This document shows, piece after piece, positions 35,889 through 46,396 of a DNA stretch of 64,000 bases (the first letter of the stretch is position 1; each line of letters begins with the position of its first letter). Source of the DNA: Parathalassolituus penaei. GTDB lineage: Bacteria > Pseudomonadota > Gammaproteobacteria > Pseudomonadales > Oceanobacteraceae. A program made the translations under genes and the position numbers. The DNA lies in NCBI RefSeq assembly GCF_026626885.1, contig NZ_JAPNOA010000028.1, forward strand, positions 124,001 through 188,000. The letters run 5' to 3'. The notes under the pieces were generated by a model. That model was not told where the DNA came from. It ran no database searches and was given only the letters and a program-made list of their open reading frames with translations.

Positions 35889-37988
35889 TTACACCGCCGC
35901 GAAACGTTCGGCGTCTCCCAGCCAGCGTAAAATCAGGGGATCCACCTGATTCCTGTGCTGATACCACAGCTGTTCTGCCATTTCGCGCACCATGGGAATC
36001 AGGTCGGCGTCGCGCTGCAGATCGGCCACTCGCAACAGCTGCAGGCCGGTCTGGCGAGTGCCGAGCATTTCACCGGGGCCGCGGATCATCAGGTCCTGCT
36101 CGGCGATATAAAAACCGTCCTGACTATCCCGCATCACTTGCAAACGCTGTTTGCTGGTGAAGCCCAGTGGTGTTTTGTAGAGCAAGACACAGCTGCTGCG
36201 GACGCTGCCACGGCCCACCCGGCCGCGTAACTGGTGCAGCTGGGCGAGGCCCAGACGTTCGGGGTTTTCGATAATCATCAGGCTCGAATTGGGCACGTCG
36301 ACACCCACTTCAATAACGGTCGTAGCGACCAGCAAATCCAGCTCATGGGCCTTGAACGCGGCCATTACGGCGGCTTTTTCCGCCGCTTTCAGACGCCCGT
36401 GAACCAGCCCGATACGCAGGTGCGGCAAGGATTCACGCAGGTCCTGGGCGGTCAGTTCGGCGGCTTGGCATTGTAACGCTTCACTTTCCTCGATCAGGGT
36501 ACAGACCCAGTAGGCCTGCGCGCCTTCACGGCAGGCGTTATCGACCCGCATGATGACTTCCGGCCGCCGGGTATCCGGAATCGCAACGGTCTGGATCGGA
36601 CTGCGCCCCGGTGGCAACTCATCAATAATCGAGGTGTCCAGCTCGGCGTAGGCACTCATGGCCAGTGTGCGGGGAATCGGTGTGGCGGTCATGATCAGCT
36701 GATGGGGAGCCAGACCGTCGAGGTGGCCTTTTTCCTTCAGTGACAAACGCTGGTGCACACCAAAGCGGTGTTGTTCGTCGATGATCACCAGTCCCAGGCG
36801 CTGGAAGTGAACATCCTGCTGAAACAGCGCATGGGTGCCAATGATCATGCGGGCCTCACCACTGCTGATCTGCTCCAGACTCTGGGTGCGAGCCTTACCA
36901 CGGCTTTTGCCGCCCAGCCAGGCACAGTTGATTCCCAGTGGTTCAAACCAGCGCCCGAGGTTCACAAAATGCTGCTCGGCCAGAATTTCGGTGGGGGCCA
37001 TCAGGGCAACCTGAAAACCGGCCTCCAGCACCTGAGCGGCCGCCAGAGCGGCGACCAGGGTTTTGCCGGAGCCAACGTCGCCCTGCACCAGTCGTAACAT
37101 GGGAAGTGGTTTGGCTAGGTCAACAGCTATCTCTGCGACCACCCGTTGCTGGGCGCCAGTGGGCGTAAACGGCAACCCCCGCAACAGCGCTGCCGGTAAT
37201 TCACGGGCCGGTGGAATGGCCGGTGCCCCCTGGGCCTGAATGCCGGCACGCAGGCGTTGCATCGACAGCTGGTGGGCCAGCAGTTCTTCCAGAATCAGAC
37301 GGCGCTGGGCCGGGTGCTGGCCGCTGGCCAGCTGGTGCTGCTGGACACTGGCCGGCGGCCGATGCAGGAACAGCAGGGTTTCTTCCAGCCCCGGCAAACG
37401 CCAGCGTGCCCGCCAGTCGAGTGGTAACAGGTCGGTCATGGGCAGTTCACCGGCTTGCAGCATATCCAGCGCCTGATCCATCAACTGGCGCAGACGCGGC
37501 TGGCTGATACCTTCAGTGGCCGGGTAAACCGGCGTCAGGCATGCTTCCGGCAGAGCTTCGTCTCCACTTTCGAGCAGGTGATATTCGGGGTGATAAATCT
37601 CCAGACCACTGGCGCCACGGCGGGCTTCGCCATAACAGCGGATCAGGTTGCCAGCCTTGAACTGGTTCTTTTGGGCGGCCGAGAAATGATAAAAGCGCAG
37701 GGAGAGGGTGCCGCTGTTGTCGTGTAATTTCACCAGCAGGCTGCGGCGTTTGCCCATGACAATATCGGCACTGCGCACCGCACCTTGTAACACCGCCGAC
37801 TGGCCTGGTTGGAGGCTGCCGATGGGCACAATGCGACTGCGATCCTCATAACGGAACGGCAGGTGAAACAGCAGGTCAGCAATGCTGTTGATATGCAGAC
37901 GCTGCAGCTGTTCGGCCAGTTTGGGCCCAACTCCCTTGAGACGAGTCAGGGCCAGCGGCTCGGCGGCGTTTATGGTTGAACCCGGCAT
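35889..37988 (-). CDS. recG: ATP-dependent DNA helicase RecG
   Basis: This 699-residue protein has the wedge/OB domain (LLFHLPFRYEDRS), Walker A LVQGDVGSGKTLVAALAA, DEQHRFGV as motif II, MTATPIPRTLA, and the C-terminal VATTVIEVGVDVPNSSLM and LHQLRGRVGRG. It remodels stalled forks and branched DNA. Its start lies inside the last codons of oxyR (19-base overlap), so the pair is probably co-transcribed. Confidence 0.96.
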   Translation of the reverse strand: MPGSTINAAEPLALTRLKGVGPKLAEQLQRLHINSIADLLFHLPFRYEDRSRIVPIGSLQPGQSAVLQGAVRSADIVMGKRRSLLVKLHDNSGTLSLRFYHFSAAQKNQFKAGNLIRCYGEARRGASGLEIYHPEYHLLESGDEALPEACLTPVYPATEGISQPRLRQLMDQALDMLQAGELPMTDLLPLDWRARWRLPGLEETLLFLHRPPASVQQHQLASGQHPAQRRLILEELLAHQLSMQRLRAGIQAQGAPAIPPARELPAALLRGLPFTPTGAQQRVVAEIAVDLAKPLPMLRLVQGDVGSGKTLVAALAAAQVLEAGFQVALMAPTEILAEQHFVNLGRWFEPLGINCAWLGGKSRGKARTQSLEQISSGEARMIIGTHALFQQDVHFQRLGLVIIDEQHRFGVHQRLSLKEKGHLDGLAPHQLIMTATPIPRTLAMSAYAELDTSIIDELPPGRSPIQTVAIPDTRRPEVIMRVDNACREGAQAYWVCTLIEESEALQCQAAELTAQDLRESLPHLRIGLVHGRLKAAEKAAVMAAFKAHELDLLVATTVIEVGVDVPNSSLMIIENPERLGLAQLHQLRGRVGRGSVRSSCVLLYKTPLGFTSKQRLQVMRDSQDGFYIAEQDLMIRGPGEMLGTRQTGLQLLRVADLQRDADLIPMVREMAEQLWYQHRNQVDPLILRWLGDAERFAAV

Positions 37989-38869
37989 TGGCGTGCGGTA
38001 TCCAGCAACAGATCAACGGCCTGACCACGCGGGAAGCTGGCACGCCAGGCAAGGGCAACGGTACGGTAAGGTGCCGGACTGGCAAATGGTCGGGTAATCA
38101 CCAGATTGAGATCGAGGTTACTGACCGCTGATTCTGGCAGTACGGTAATCCCAAGCCCCGAGGCCACCATGTATTTGAGGGTTTCCAGCGAGCTGCCTTC
38201 GGTCACACTGCCGAGACGGGTGTGATGACGACGGGCCAGCGCCGGGCAGTGTTCGAACACCTGATCGCGGAAGCAGTGACCTTCACCCAGCATCAGCAGG
38301 TCTTCATCGGCCAGCTGTTCAGGTTCGATGGTTTCCTGATTTTTCCACGGATGGTTTTTTGGCATCACCACCACGAAGTTTTCGTCGTACAGCGGGCGGG
38401 TCAGTACGTCGGGCTCGGTGAATGGCAGCGCCACAATAATGGCGTCGAGTTCACCGTCGCGCAGCTGGCGACGCAGCACACCGGTGTAGTTTTCTTCCAG
38501 ATACAGCGGCATGGTGGGCGCGCGCTGGTGAATTTGTGGCACCAGATGCGGGAACAGATACGGGCCGATGGTAAAGATAGCGCCGATTTTTAACGGCGAG
38601 CTCAGCTGGTCCTTACCGGCGTTAGCCAGCTCACGTATAGTACGGGCTTCTTCCAGTACGCGTTGAGCCTGGGCCACGATTCGTTCGCCCATTGGCGTGA
38701 CCGCAACCGAACTCTTGCTGCGTTCAAAAATGGCGATGTCCAGTTCGCTCTCGAGTTTCTTGATGGCCACACTCAGCGTTGGTTGGCTGACAAAACATTT
38801 TTCGGCCGCCCGGCCAAAATGCTTTTCCTGCGCCAGAGTCACAATGTATTTGAGCTCGGTCAGCGTCAT
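37970..38869 (-). CDS. oxyR: Hydrogen-peroxide-responsive regulator OxyR
   Basis: This 299-residue LysR-type regulator has the HTH FGRAAEKCFVSQPTLSVAIKKLE. In the effector domain GEGHCFRDQVFEHCP gives two cysteines nine positions apart, the C199/C208 pair of OxyR that forms the redox disulfide. It controls catalase and peroxidase genes. It is followed by recG and divergent from a YeeZ-like gene. Confidence 0.95.
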   Translation of the reverse strand: MTLTELKYIVTLAQEKHFGRAAEKCFVSQPTLSVAIKKLESELDIAIFERSKSSVAVTPMGERIVAQAQRVLEEARTIRELANAGKDQLSSPLKIGAIFTIGPYLFPHLVPQIHQRAPTMPLYLEENYTGVLRRQLRDGELDAIIVALPFTEPDVLTRPLYDENFVVVMPKNHPWKNQETIEPEQLADEDLLMLGEGHCFRDQVFEHCPALARRHHTRLGSVTEGSSLETLKYMVASGLGITVLPESAVSNLDLNLVITRPFASPAPYRTVALAWRASFPRGQAVDLLLDTARQCRVQP

Positions 38870-39075
38870 GATTGTCTGCCTGTATGGTGGTCTATGATCC
38901 GATTTAGCTTACCTATGATTCGGCGTGAGTGAAAGCGCACTCAGTGCTGCGTTTTGACGCTGGCTCTGAAATACCTCCACAAGCTGTCGGATGTTCGGTA
39001 AGGCGTTGACTGAACCGCTATTCTGATAACAATGGTGGGGCCGGGCAGCCCGGTTCTGGAATTCAGGAGATTCTG

Positions 39076-39927
39076 ATGGCACGTATTCTGATTGTGGGTG
39101 CGGGCGATGTAGGCGGTAATCTGGCCGCCTGTCTGAGTGGCAAGGGTCATGAAGTCTGGGGTGTGCGACGCACTGCCCAGACCTCGGCGGACGGTACGTG
39201 CTGGTTACAAGCCGACGTGACCAATCCGGAAACTCTGGTGAATTTGCCAGTGGCCTGTGATGTGGTGGTGTACAGCGTAGCGTCTCCGGTGTTTTCCAAA
39301 GAGGGTTACCACGCCTATTACTATCAGGGCCTGTGTAACGTGCTGGCGGCTCTGCAAGGCCCGGCGCCGAAGCGGGTGATTTTTGTATCGAGCTCCAGTG
39401 TTTATCACCAGACTGGTGGTGAATGGGTCGACGAAACCTCGCCAACCGAACCAACTTCCTTTGCGGGCAAGGAAATGCTGGCCGCCGAACAGGCGTTGCT
39501 GAAGCACGAATTCCCTGGCACATCCGTGCGTTTTACCGGTATTTACGGCCCTGGCCGTAACCGTCTGATTGAGCAGGCGCGCCATGGTGGTCATTGTGAT
39601 CCGGAGCCACCAATCTGGACCAACCGTATTCACCGTGATGACTGCGTGGGCGTGCTGGATCTGATCATCAGCAAGGTACTCGCCGGTGAGCCGGTGGATG
39701 ACCTCTATCTGGCCACCGATAACGAACCGGCACCGCTGTTTGATGTGCTGGAATGGTTAAAAGACCGTATTGGTGACGTTGATCCCGACCACGACATGCC
39801 GGAAACCTCGCGCCGCGCCAACCGTCGTTGCAGCAACAAACGCCTGCTGCAGCTGGGTTACCAGTTCCGCTTTAATCATTACCGCGAAGGTTACGATGTG
39901 CTGCTGACTGAAATGGGAATCGACTGA
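39076..39927 (+). CDS. NAD-dependent epimerase/dehydratase family protein (YeeZ-like)
   Basis: This 283-residue short-chain dehydrogenase has the nucleotide-binding motif ILIVGAGDVGGNLA, RVIFVSSSSVYHQTGG with the Ser/Tyr region, RFTGIYGPGRNRLIE and RIHRDDCVGVLDL. The overall pattern fits the YeeZ group. The substrate is not known. CAGGAG precedes the start and a strong bidirectional terminator follows. Confidence 0.88.
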   Translation: MARILIVGAGDVGGNLAACLSGKGHEVWGVRRTAQTSADGTCWLQADVTNPETLVNLPVACDVVVYSVASPVFSKEGYHAYYYQGLCNVLAALQGPAPKRVIFVSSSSVYHQTGGEWVDETSPTEPTSFAGKEMLAAEQALLKHEFPGTSVRFTGIYGPGRNRLIEQARHGGHCDPEPPIWTNRIHRDDCVGVLDLIISKVLAGEPVDDLYLATDNEPAPLFDVLEWLKDRIGDVDPDHDMPETSRRANRRCSNKRLLQLGYQFRFNHYREGYDVLLTEMGID

Positions 39928-39952
39928 CCCTGATCCTCTGTTTCGCACGCAT

Positions 39953-39988
39953 AAAAAAACCGGTTGTGTTGCCACAACCGGTTTTTTT
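39953..39988. terminator. Bidirectional intrinsic terminator
   Basis: A perfect 16-base stem with loop TTGC has a run of seven A before and seven T after, so it ends both the YeeZ-like gene and the ridA-spoT-rpoZ group on the opposite strand. Confidence 0.95.
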
Positions 39989-40007
39989 GTTTTCAGGCCA
40001 GAACGTC

Positions 40008-40388
40008 TCAGTCGACGATCAGGATGCCGTCCATTTCAACCGCCGCACCACGTGGCAGCTGGGCTACACCAATAGCAGCACGCGCCGGGTAAGGCTGTTC
40101 GAAGTATTCCGCCATGATGCTGTTAACGGTGGCGAAGTTGGACAGGTCGGTCATGAAGATATTCAGCTTGGCAATCTGCTGCAGGGAGCCGCCAGCGGCT
40201 TCACACACAGCGCTCAGGTTACGGAACACCTGATGAATTTCGGCTTCGATACCGGAAGCCATTTCCATGGTGGCCGGAATCAGAGGGATCTGACCAGACA
40301 GGTAAACGGTGTTGCCTACCTTGACGGCCTGAGAGTAGGTGCCAATGGCGGCTGGTGCGTTTTCAGTAGCAATGATTTCGCGGGACAT
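40008..40388 (-). CDS. ridA: RidA family reactive imine/enamine deaminase
   Basis: This 126-residue protein has [52 protein letters not shown] and [22 protein letters not shown], with the active-site Arg of the RidA group (PARAA). It removes 2-aminoacrylate-type intermediates. It lies 20 bases after spoT on the same strand. Confidence 0.95.
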   Translation of the reverse strand: MSREIIATENAPAAIGTYSQAVKVGNTVYLSGQIPLIPATMEMASGIEAEIHQVFRNLSAVCEAAGGSLQQIAKLNIFMTDLSNFATVNSIMAEYFEQPYPARAAIGVAQLPRGAAVEMDGILIVD

Positions 40389-40408
40389 GCTGATTCCTTG
40401 ACGATCCG

Positions 40409-42520
40409 TTAGTGTTTGATACGGGTGATACGAATAACCCCGTTGAGCAGACGCAGCTTGCGGATAACGCGGGCCAGATGTTTACGACCACGGACACTGA
40501 GTTTCAGATGAAACACGCTGGTCCGGGCGTCACGTTCTTCCATACTGATCTTGTCGATACTGGCATCAGCAAGGTTAATGGCACCGGCGAGGTCGGCAAT
40601 ACTGCTGCGACGAACTTCCATGTACACCTTGAGGCTGACCGGAAATTCGTTCTCAGTATTTTTATCCCAACTCAGGGTTACGCACTTTTCCGGATTGTGC
40701 CGGAATTCTTCCATATTGCGACATGCTTCGGTATGAACCACCAATCCCTTGCCGGTACTGACGTGGCCAATGATCGGATCACCCGGAATTGGCGAACAGC
40801 AACGGGCAAAACTCACCACCAGACCTTCTGTGCCCTTGATGGCCAGATCTTCTTCACCAACGCTGTCGCCATTGGCTGGCAAGCTGCTGCCGGTCAGGCG
40901 ACGCGCCAGCAGCGGTGCCAGGCGATTGCCGGTACCGACATCTTCGAGCAGGTCATCGAGGGTTTTCAGGCCGGTTTCGGTCAGAACCTGGGTCAGCAGC
41001 TCCGGACGGACGTCGTCGAGGGATTTGCTGAAGGCACTGAGGGCCTTGTTGACCAGACGTTCGCCCAAAGCGCGGGACTCGGAATGACGCTGGTTCTTGA
41101 GGTAACTGCGAATGTTGGAGCGGGCCTTGGACGACGCTACGAAGTTGAGCCAGGCCGGGTTCGGCTGGGCATTCGGCGCGGTCACAATCTGCACGGTCTG
41201 GCCGCTTTGTAGCTTGGAGCTGAGCGGTGACAGCTGGCGATCAATACGGCAGGCAATACACTGGTTGCCGACATCGGTGTGTACCGAGTAGGCAAAGTCG
41301 ATCGGCGTGGAGCCGGCCGGCAGGGTCATGATCTTGCCTTTTGGTGTGAACACGTAGATTTCGTCCGGGAACAGGTCGACTTTTACGTGCTCAACAAATT
41401 CGAGTGGACTGCCCGCATTCTTCTGCAGTTCCAGCAGGTTCTGAACCCACTGGCGAGCACGCTGGGAACCGCTGGCCTGGTCGGATTCCGACTTGTAGAG
41501 CCAGTGCGCGGCAATACCGTAGTTGGCCATGGCATCCATTTCCTCGGTACGGATCTGGATTTCAATGGGCACATTACCGGCGTTGAACAGCGTGGTGTGC
41601 AGAGACTGGTAACCATTGGCCTTGGGAATGGCAATGTAGTCCTTGAAGCGGCCGGTCAGAGGCTTGTACAGCGCGTGCATGACACCAAGGATGCGGTAAC
41701 AGGTATCAACGCTGTCGGTGATGATGCGGAAGCCGTAAACATCCATGATTTCATCGATGTCTTTTTTCTTCGAACGCGCCATCTTGCTGTAGATGCTGTA
41801 CAGGTGTTTCTCGCGTCCTACCACCCGGGCCTGGATGCCACATTCGGCCAGACGGTTACGAATGCTGTTGGCGATCTGGCTGATAAATTCGATGTGACGA
41901 CCACGGTGATGACGAACGGCCTTGCGGATCAGGTCAGAGCGCATGGGGTGCATGGCTTCAAAACACAGATCTTCCATCTCGACGCGCATGGCGTTGAGGC
42001 CAAGACGGTTGGCAATCGGGGTATAGATATCGAGGGTTTCGCGGGCGATACGGCGACGTTTGTCAGGGCGCAGGGAGCCGAGGGTGCGCATGTTGTGCAT
42101 GCGGTCGGCGAGTTTGACCAGAATAACGCGGATGTCTTTGGCCATCGCCATCGCCATCTTCTGGAAGTTTTCGGCCTGCTGTTGCTCTTTGTCTTCGAAG
42201 TGGATGTTGGTGAGTTTCGACACACCATCCACCAGATCGGTGACTACATCACCAAACTGTGAAGCCAGAGCCTGTTTGGGAACACCGGTATCCTCGATCA
42301 CATCATGCAGCATGGCGGCCATCAGACTCTGATGATCGAGGTGCATATCGGCGAGGATACTGGCTACCGCCAGCGGGTGAATAATATAGGGTTCACCACT
42401 ACGACGGCGTTGGCCGTCGTGAGCCTGTTCGGCGTAATAATAGGCACGCCGAACCTGCTGTATCTGCTGCGGTGTCAGATATTGGGCCAGGCGTTCGGAC
42501 AAGGCATCCAGTGTAGGCAT
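40409..42520 (-). CDS. spoT: Bifunctional (p)ppGpp synthetase/hydrolase SpoT
   Basis: This 703-residue RelA/SpoT protein has an active HD hydrolase domain ([30 protein letters not shown]), a synthetase domain ([41 protein letters not shown]), a TGS domain ([29 protein letters not shown]) and a C-terminal ACT domain. The intact HDVIEDT motif marks it as SpoT rather than RelA. A GGGAGG site precedes the start. It is grouped with rpoZ and ridA. Confidence 0.96.
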   Translation of the reverse strand: MPTLDALSERLAQYLTPQQIQQVRRAYYYAEQAHDGQRRRSGEPYIIHPLAVASILADMHLDHQSLMAAMLHDVIEDTGVPKQALASQFGDVVTDLVDGVSKLTNIHFEDKEQQQAENFQKMAMAMAKDIRVILVKLADRMHNMRTLGSLRPDKRRRIARETLDIYTPIANRLGLNAMRVEMEDLCFEAMHPMRSDLIRKAVRHHRGRHIEFISQIANSIRNRLAECGIQARVVGREKHLYSIYSKMARSKKKDIDEIMDVYGFRIITDSVDTCYRILGVMHALYKPLTGRFKDYIAIPKANGYQSLHTTLFNAGNVPIEIQIRTEEMDAMANYGIAAHWLYKSESDQASGSQRARQWVQNLLELQKNAGSPLEFVEHVKVDLFPDEIYVFTPKGKIMTLPAGSTPIDFAYSVHTDVGNQCIACRIDRQLSPLSSKLQSGQTVQIVTAPNAQPNPAWLNFVASSKARSNIRSYLKNQRHSESRALGERLVNKALSAFSKSLDDVRPELLTQVLTETGLKTLDDLLEDVGTGNRLAPLLARRLTGSSLPANGDSVGEEDLAIKGTEGLVVSFARCCSPIPGDPIIGHVSTGKGLVVHTEACRNMEEFRHNPEKCVTLSWDKNTENEFPVSLKVYMEVRRSSIADLAGAINLADASIDKISMEERDARTSVFHLKLSVRGRKHLARVIRKLRLLNGVIRITRIKH

Positions 42521-42551
42521 GGTAGCGTCCTCCCGTTATGACCCGGATGGA

Positions 42552-42779
42552 TCAGTAACGATCGCGGGCAGCTTCTTCCTGGGCGGCTACAGTCGCTGGA
42601 GTAACCAGCTCAGCAGCGATTTCGCGCAGGGCGATAACGGTTGGCTTGTCGTTCTCTTCCGGAACCAGTGCTTCTGCACCACCAACGGCCAGTTGGCGAG
42701 CACGTTTGGTAGCCAGCATGACCAGCTCAAAACGGTTATCAACGTTAGTCAGACAATCTTCGACGGTTACGCGTGCCAT
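42552..42779 (-). CDS. rpoZ: RNA polymerase omega subunit
   Basis: This 75-residue protein reads [30 protein letters not shown] with [16 protein letters not shown], the RpoZ family pattern. Omega helps assemble beta-prime and forms part of a ppGpp site on RNA polymerase, fitting its place before spoT. In most relatives gmk lies directly upstream; here an unrelated opposite-strand gene separates them. Confidence 0.96.
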   Translation of the reverse strand: MARVTVEDCLTNVDNRFELVMLATKRARQLAVGGAEALVPEENDKPTVIALREIAAELVTPATVAAQEEAARDRY

Positions 42780-43046
42780 AAGGGTTCCGTATTGTTGAAT
42801 TCGGTGGACCGGAAATACTACCTGATATTGGCTGAATTGGAAGTCCGGTTTGGTGCCAGTTGTCGTGTTGTCACTCTTTGACTCTCGAATTCCGGCCAGG
42901 TTTTGTCAGTACGGGTAAAAGTACGAAAAGTGAGCGCCGGGGGAGTTGCTGAGGCTGACAGTGGCTGCGATAAGCCCGGAAGGTAACCGTCTGTGGGCGG
43001 TTGCCGGTTTGCCTCACCCTGACATTATGGCAACTCCCGGAGCGTT

Positions 43047-43928
43047 ATGCCCATGAACAAACTATTCCAACAGCCCGCCCAGAGGCTGATGCAACGCCGG
43101 CGTTTTTTAACCCTGGCAGGCCGCTATTTGCTGGCCACCCCGTTATTGTCGTTACCCGCTTGCGGCGGATCGTCGGGTTCATCGGTGGTGTCGTCGACAT
43201 CCGATAGCAGTAGCGATACCTCAACCGACACCGACAGCTCAACCGATACCAGTACGGATACCTCCAGCTCGGGCTGGGCCACCGGTGGTACCTCGTCGAT
43301 ATCCGTGGAGTACGAGAATCCCTTTGCCGACGGCAATGGGGATGTCTGTGTGCTGACCGAAGCGACCACTGAAGGCCCCTGTTACTCCGGCACAGAAGAC
43401 CGTGAGGATATTTCCGAAGGTCGTGACGGTTTGCCGCTGCGTTTGTGTTTCCGCATCGTCGACAGCAACTGCGAACCGGTGGAAGGTGCCATTCTGGATA
43501 TCTGGCATTGCGACCCGTACGGGGTGTATTCCGGTGATGACATGACCGCGGTGAATTTCTGCACCGGTGGTGACAGTTATTACACCAGCAATAACTTTTT
43601 CCGTGGCCGTCAGACCAGTGATGCCGATGGCCTGGTGTGGTTCAGCACCTGTTTCCCTGGCTGGTATGCTAGCCGTGCCGTGCATATTCACTTCAAGGTG
43701 ATGGTTGGCAGCCGCACCTGGGTAACCTCGCAGGTGTGTTTTGATGACAGTCTGTGTGACGAGATTCTGGCCAACGAGCCGGTGTACAGCAGCCATGGCG
43801 AGCCGGATACCCATAACTATGACGATACGGTGTTTCCGTCGTCGGGTTATGAGGAGTACATGATGTCGACCGAGCAGATGAGTGATGGCTCGATGCTGGC
43901 CTGGAAGGCGCTGATGATTAACGCCTGA
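43047..43928 (+). CDS. Exported intradiol ring-cleavage dioxygenase-like protein
   Basis: This 293-residue protein has a twin-arginine-like leader (QRRRFLTLAGRYLLATPLLSLPACGG) that also contains a lipobox-like LPAC. A Ser/Thr/Asp-rich linker of about 40 residues follows. The dioxygenase core has TEGPCY, LRLCFRIVD, CEPVEGAILDIWHCDPYGVYS, RGRQTSDADG and FPGWYASRAVHIHFKV, providing the Tyr and paired His ligands of non-heme iron. Secreted members of this family are common, often with unknown substrates. It is inserted between rpoZ and gmk on the other strand. The start is either 43047 or 43053. Confidence 0.85.
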   Translation: MPMNKLFQQPAQRLMQRRRFLTLAGRYLLATPLLSLPACGGSSGSSVVSSTSDSSSDTSTDTDSSTDTSTDTSSSGWATGGTSSISVEYENPFADGNGDVCVLTEATTEGPCYSGTEDREDISEGRDGLPLRLCFRIVDSNCEPVEGAILDIWHCDPYGVYSGDDMTAVNFCTGGDSYYTSNNFFRGRQTSDADGLVWFSTCFPGWYASRAVHIHFKVMVGSRTWVTSQVCFDDSLCDEILANEPVYSSHGEPDTHNYDDTVFPSSGYEEYMMSTEQMSDGSMLAWKALMINA

Positions 43929-43939
43929 CACTGAAACAC

Positions 43940-43979
43940 AACAGCCGTGGTTATTTCTGAATAACCACGGCTGTTTTTT
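43940..43979. terminator. Intrinsic terminator after the dioxygenase-like gene
   Basis: A 15-base perfect stem (AACAGCCGTGGTTAT and its complement) with loop TTCTGA is followed by TTTTTT. It also lies just after the gmk stop codon on the other strand. Confidence 0.93.
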
Positions 43980-44004
43980 GTTCGATCACCAAAAGGCGGG
44001 GTGA

Positions 44005-44631
<627 letters not shown>

Positions 44632-44683
44632 TCAGGAATCAGAAAAAACAGGGGCGGTAGTATAGCGAACTTTCGCGCCCGGC

Positions 44684-45577
44684 TCAGCTGGTGGGCGCAC
44701 CCAGCCACCACACCAGCGCACTGACCAGCAGGGATACCGGCATCGACAGCAGGATCATCATCGCCACTTCAGCCGCCGGGCCCTTGTAACGCACCGTCAG
44801 CATGTAGCTGATCACCGCCATTGGCATGGCGTGTTGTACCAGTATGGTCTGTTTTTCAACAGCTGTCAGAGGCAGCCACCAGACCACTGACAAGGCCACC
44901 AGAACCCCGGCTACGGGGCGCCATACCGAAAACAGCAGGGCACGGCTGAGCATCGAGCGATCGGTCATGGTCAGCTGTGCCAGTGAGTGGCCGAGCATCA
45001 TCAGCATGATGGGCAGGGTAATGCCGCCAAGCATCTGCACGGTTTTCATTACCGGCGCGGGCAGTTGCAGGTTGAACGTCATCAGGATGGCACCGGCGAT
45101 CAGCGCCAGCACCGGGCCGTTGTGCAGTATCTGGCGCGGCGCAAAACCGCCCGACATACAGCCAACCCCAAGGGTGAAATGGCTGATCTGCACCACCGAC
45201 GAAATCACCACCGCTGCCGCCAGACCTTCGTTACCAAACAGTGCGTAACAGACCGGAATGCCGAGGTTGCCGGTGTTGGGGTTCACCAGTGGCGGCAGGT
45301 AATAACGCGGGCTGTGGCCCAGCAAGCGCAGGAACCCCCAGGTGACCAGAGCCATCAGCGCCAGAATCAGCACCGTGGTGCCAATCAGTTTACCCATACC
45401 CAGCACGTCCATATTCATGGTCAGCACCGAGTTCAGCAGCAGCGCCGGTACACCAATACTCGACACCATGGTGCCCAGTGAGGGGTTGGATAACCAGTCG
45501 GTTTTGCGGCTGAGCACAATCCCCAGCAGGATCAGCAGAAAGACCGGTGTGAGGGCGCTCAGCAAGGATTGCAGCAT
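44684..45577 (-). CDS. AEC family transporter
   Basis: This protein of about 297 residues has ten hydrophobic segments in the auxin-efflux-carrier layout. The family motif LVNPNTGNLGIPVCYALFG marks the first repeat, and GGITLPIMLMMLGHSLAQL and LVQHAMPMAVISYML the second. Bacterial members carry small organic acids; the substrate is not readable. The frame is open to 45643, but the membrane protein begins naturally at MLQSLLSALTP (45577). Confidence 0.85.
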   Translation of the reverse strand: MLQSLLSALTPVFLLILLGIVLSRKTDWLSNPSLGTMVSSIGVPALLLNSVLTMNMDVLGMGKLIGTTVLILALMALVTWGFLRLLGHSPRYYLPPLVNPNTGNLGIPVCYALFGNEGLAAAVVISSVVQISHFTLGVGCMSGGFAPRQILHNGPVLALIAGAILMTFNLQLPAPVMKTVQMLGGITLPIMLMMLGHSLAQLTMTDRSMLSRALLFSVWRPVAGVLVALSVVWWLPLTAVEKQTILVQHAMPMAVISYMLTVRYKGPAAEVAMMILLSMPVSLLVSALVWWLGAPTS

Positions 45578-45668
45578 GGTAACAGCATCAGACCAGAAGA
45601 CAGGAACAACAGCCGCCGGGCTGGCAAAGAGCCCGACTGGCAATCAACAGGGTATTACAGCGGCCGGA

Positions 45669-46244
45669 TTACACCGGTTGGGTGGCCACCACGGACGGGC
45701 GTTCGGCAAAGCGGTTTACCGCCGCCTGCAGCGCCGGGTAGGTATTAAAATCCAGCAGCTGGCGGAAACGTGCCCAGTCGTACAGGCAGATCAGGCAAAT
45801 GGTTGGGTAATGCCAATCATCAAAGGCACCGGTGCGGGCGGTTTCTTCCAGCCAGGCGAGGCTGTCGGTAATCCGTTCGCGTTGCAGGGTAAACATCAGG
45901 CGATCTTCCTGTACCGGCAGGTCGGAACGTTTGCCCATCAGCAATACCACCAGCGAGTCACAGACAGCGTCAATCACACTGATCTGGTTGTACTGATCAA
46001 TGGAGAGATCTGGCAGGCCGAGGGTGCGGGACAGATGCAGTTGAATGGTGTGGGAGTCAAAAATGCGCTGGCCGTGGTCATCCAGTACCGGCATCTTGCG
46101 AATCGGCGTAATGGCGGCAAACAGGGCGCGGGTATCCGGCTTGAGAACATCCACTTCACGTAGTTCGTAGTCGATATTTTCCAGCAACAGACGAATGCGG
46201 CGGACAAAGGGAGAGGCCAGGGAACCGTATAACACACGCGACAT
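45669..46244 (-). CDS. Glutathione S-transferase family protein
   Basis: This 191-residue protein has a thioredoxin-like N-terminal domain (VLYGSLASPFVRRIRLLLENIDYELREVDV, KMPVLDDHGQRIFDSHTIQLHL with the cis-Pro and Glu/Asp-Ser region) and an all-helical C-terminal domain. The specific role is unknown. An AAGGAG site precedes the ATG. Confidence 0.88.
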   Translation of the reverse strand: MSRVLYGSLASPFVRRIRLLLENIDYELREVDVLKPDTRALFAAITPIRKMPVLDDHGQRIFDSHTIQLHLSRTLGLPDLSIDQYNQISVIDAVCDSLVVLLMGKRSDLPVQEDRLMFTLQRERITDSLAWLEETARTGAFDDWHYPTICLICLYDWARFRQLLDFNTYPALQAAVNRFAERPSVVATQPV

Positions 46245-46370
46245 TGTTCAACTCCTTCGACAAGACGACAGAAGTGACCACTGTGCCTGTGTTACAGGCC
46301 GCCCGTAAAGGGCGACCTGTGCAAAAGTGCGTTGGCAAAAATCGGGAAAGACAACGCACCTACATCGTTC

Positions 46371-46396
46371 TATCGGTCGTTCTATCGGTCGTTCGA
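46371..46396. repeat. Short tandem repeat next to the qorB stop
   Basis: The 12-base unit TCGTTCTATCGG occurs twice in tandem, followed by a partial third copy (TCGTTCGATC), ending at the stop codon of qorB. It may be a slippage product. Confidence 0.5.

Noticed and set aside
41279..42262. A 327-codon plus-strand open frame opposite spoT.
   Set aside because: The sequence is constrained by spoT on the other strand; no ribosome site and no recognisable domain.
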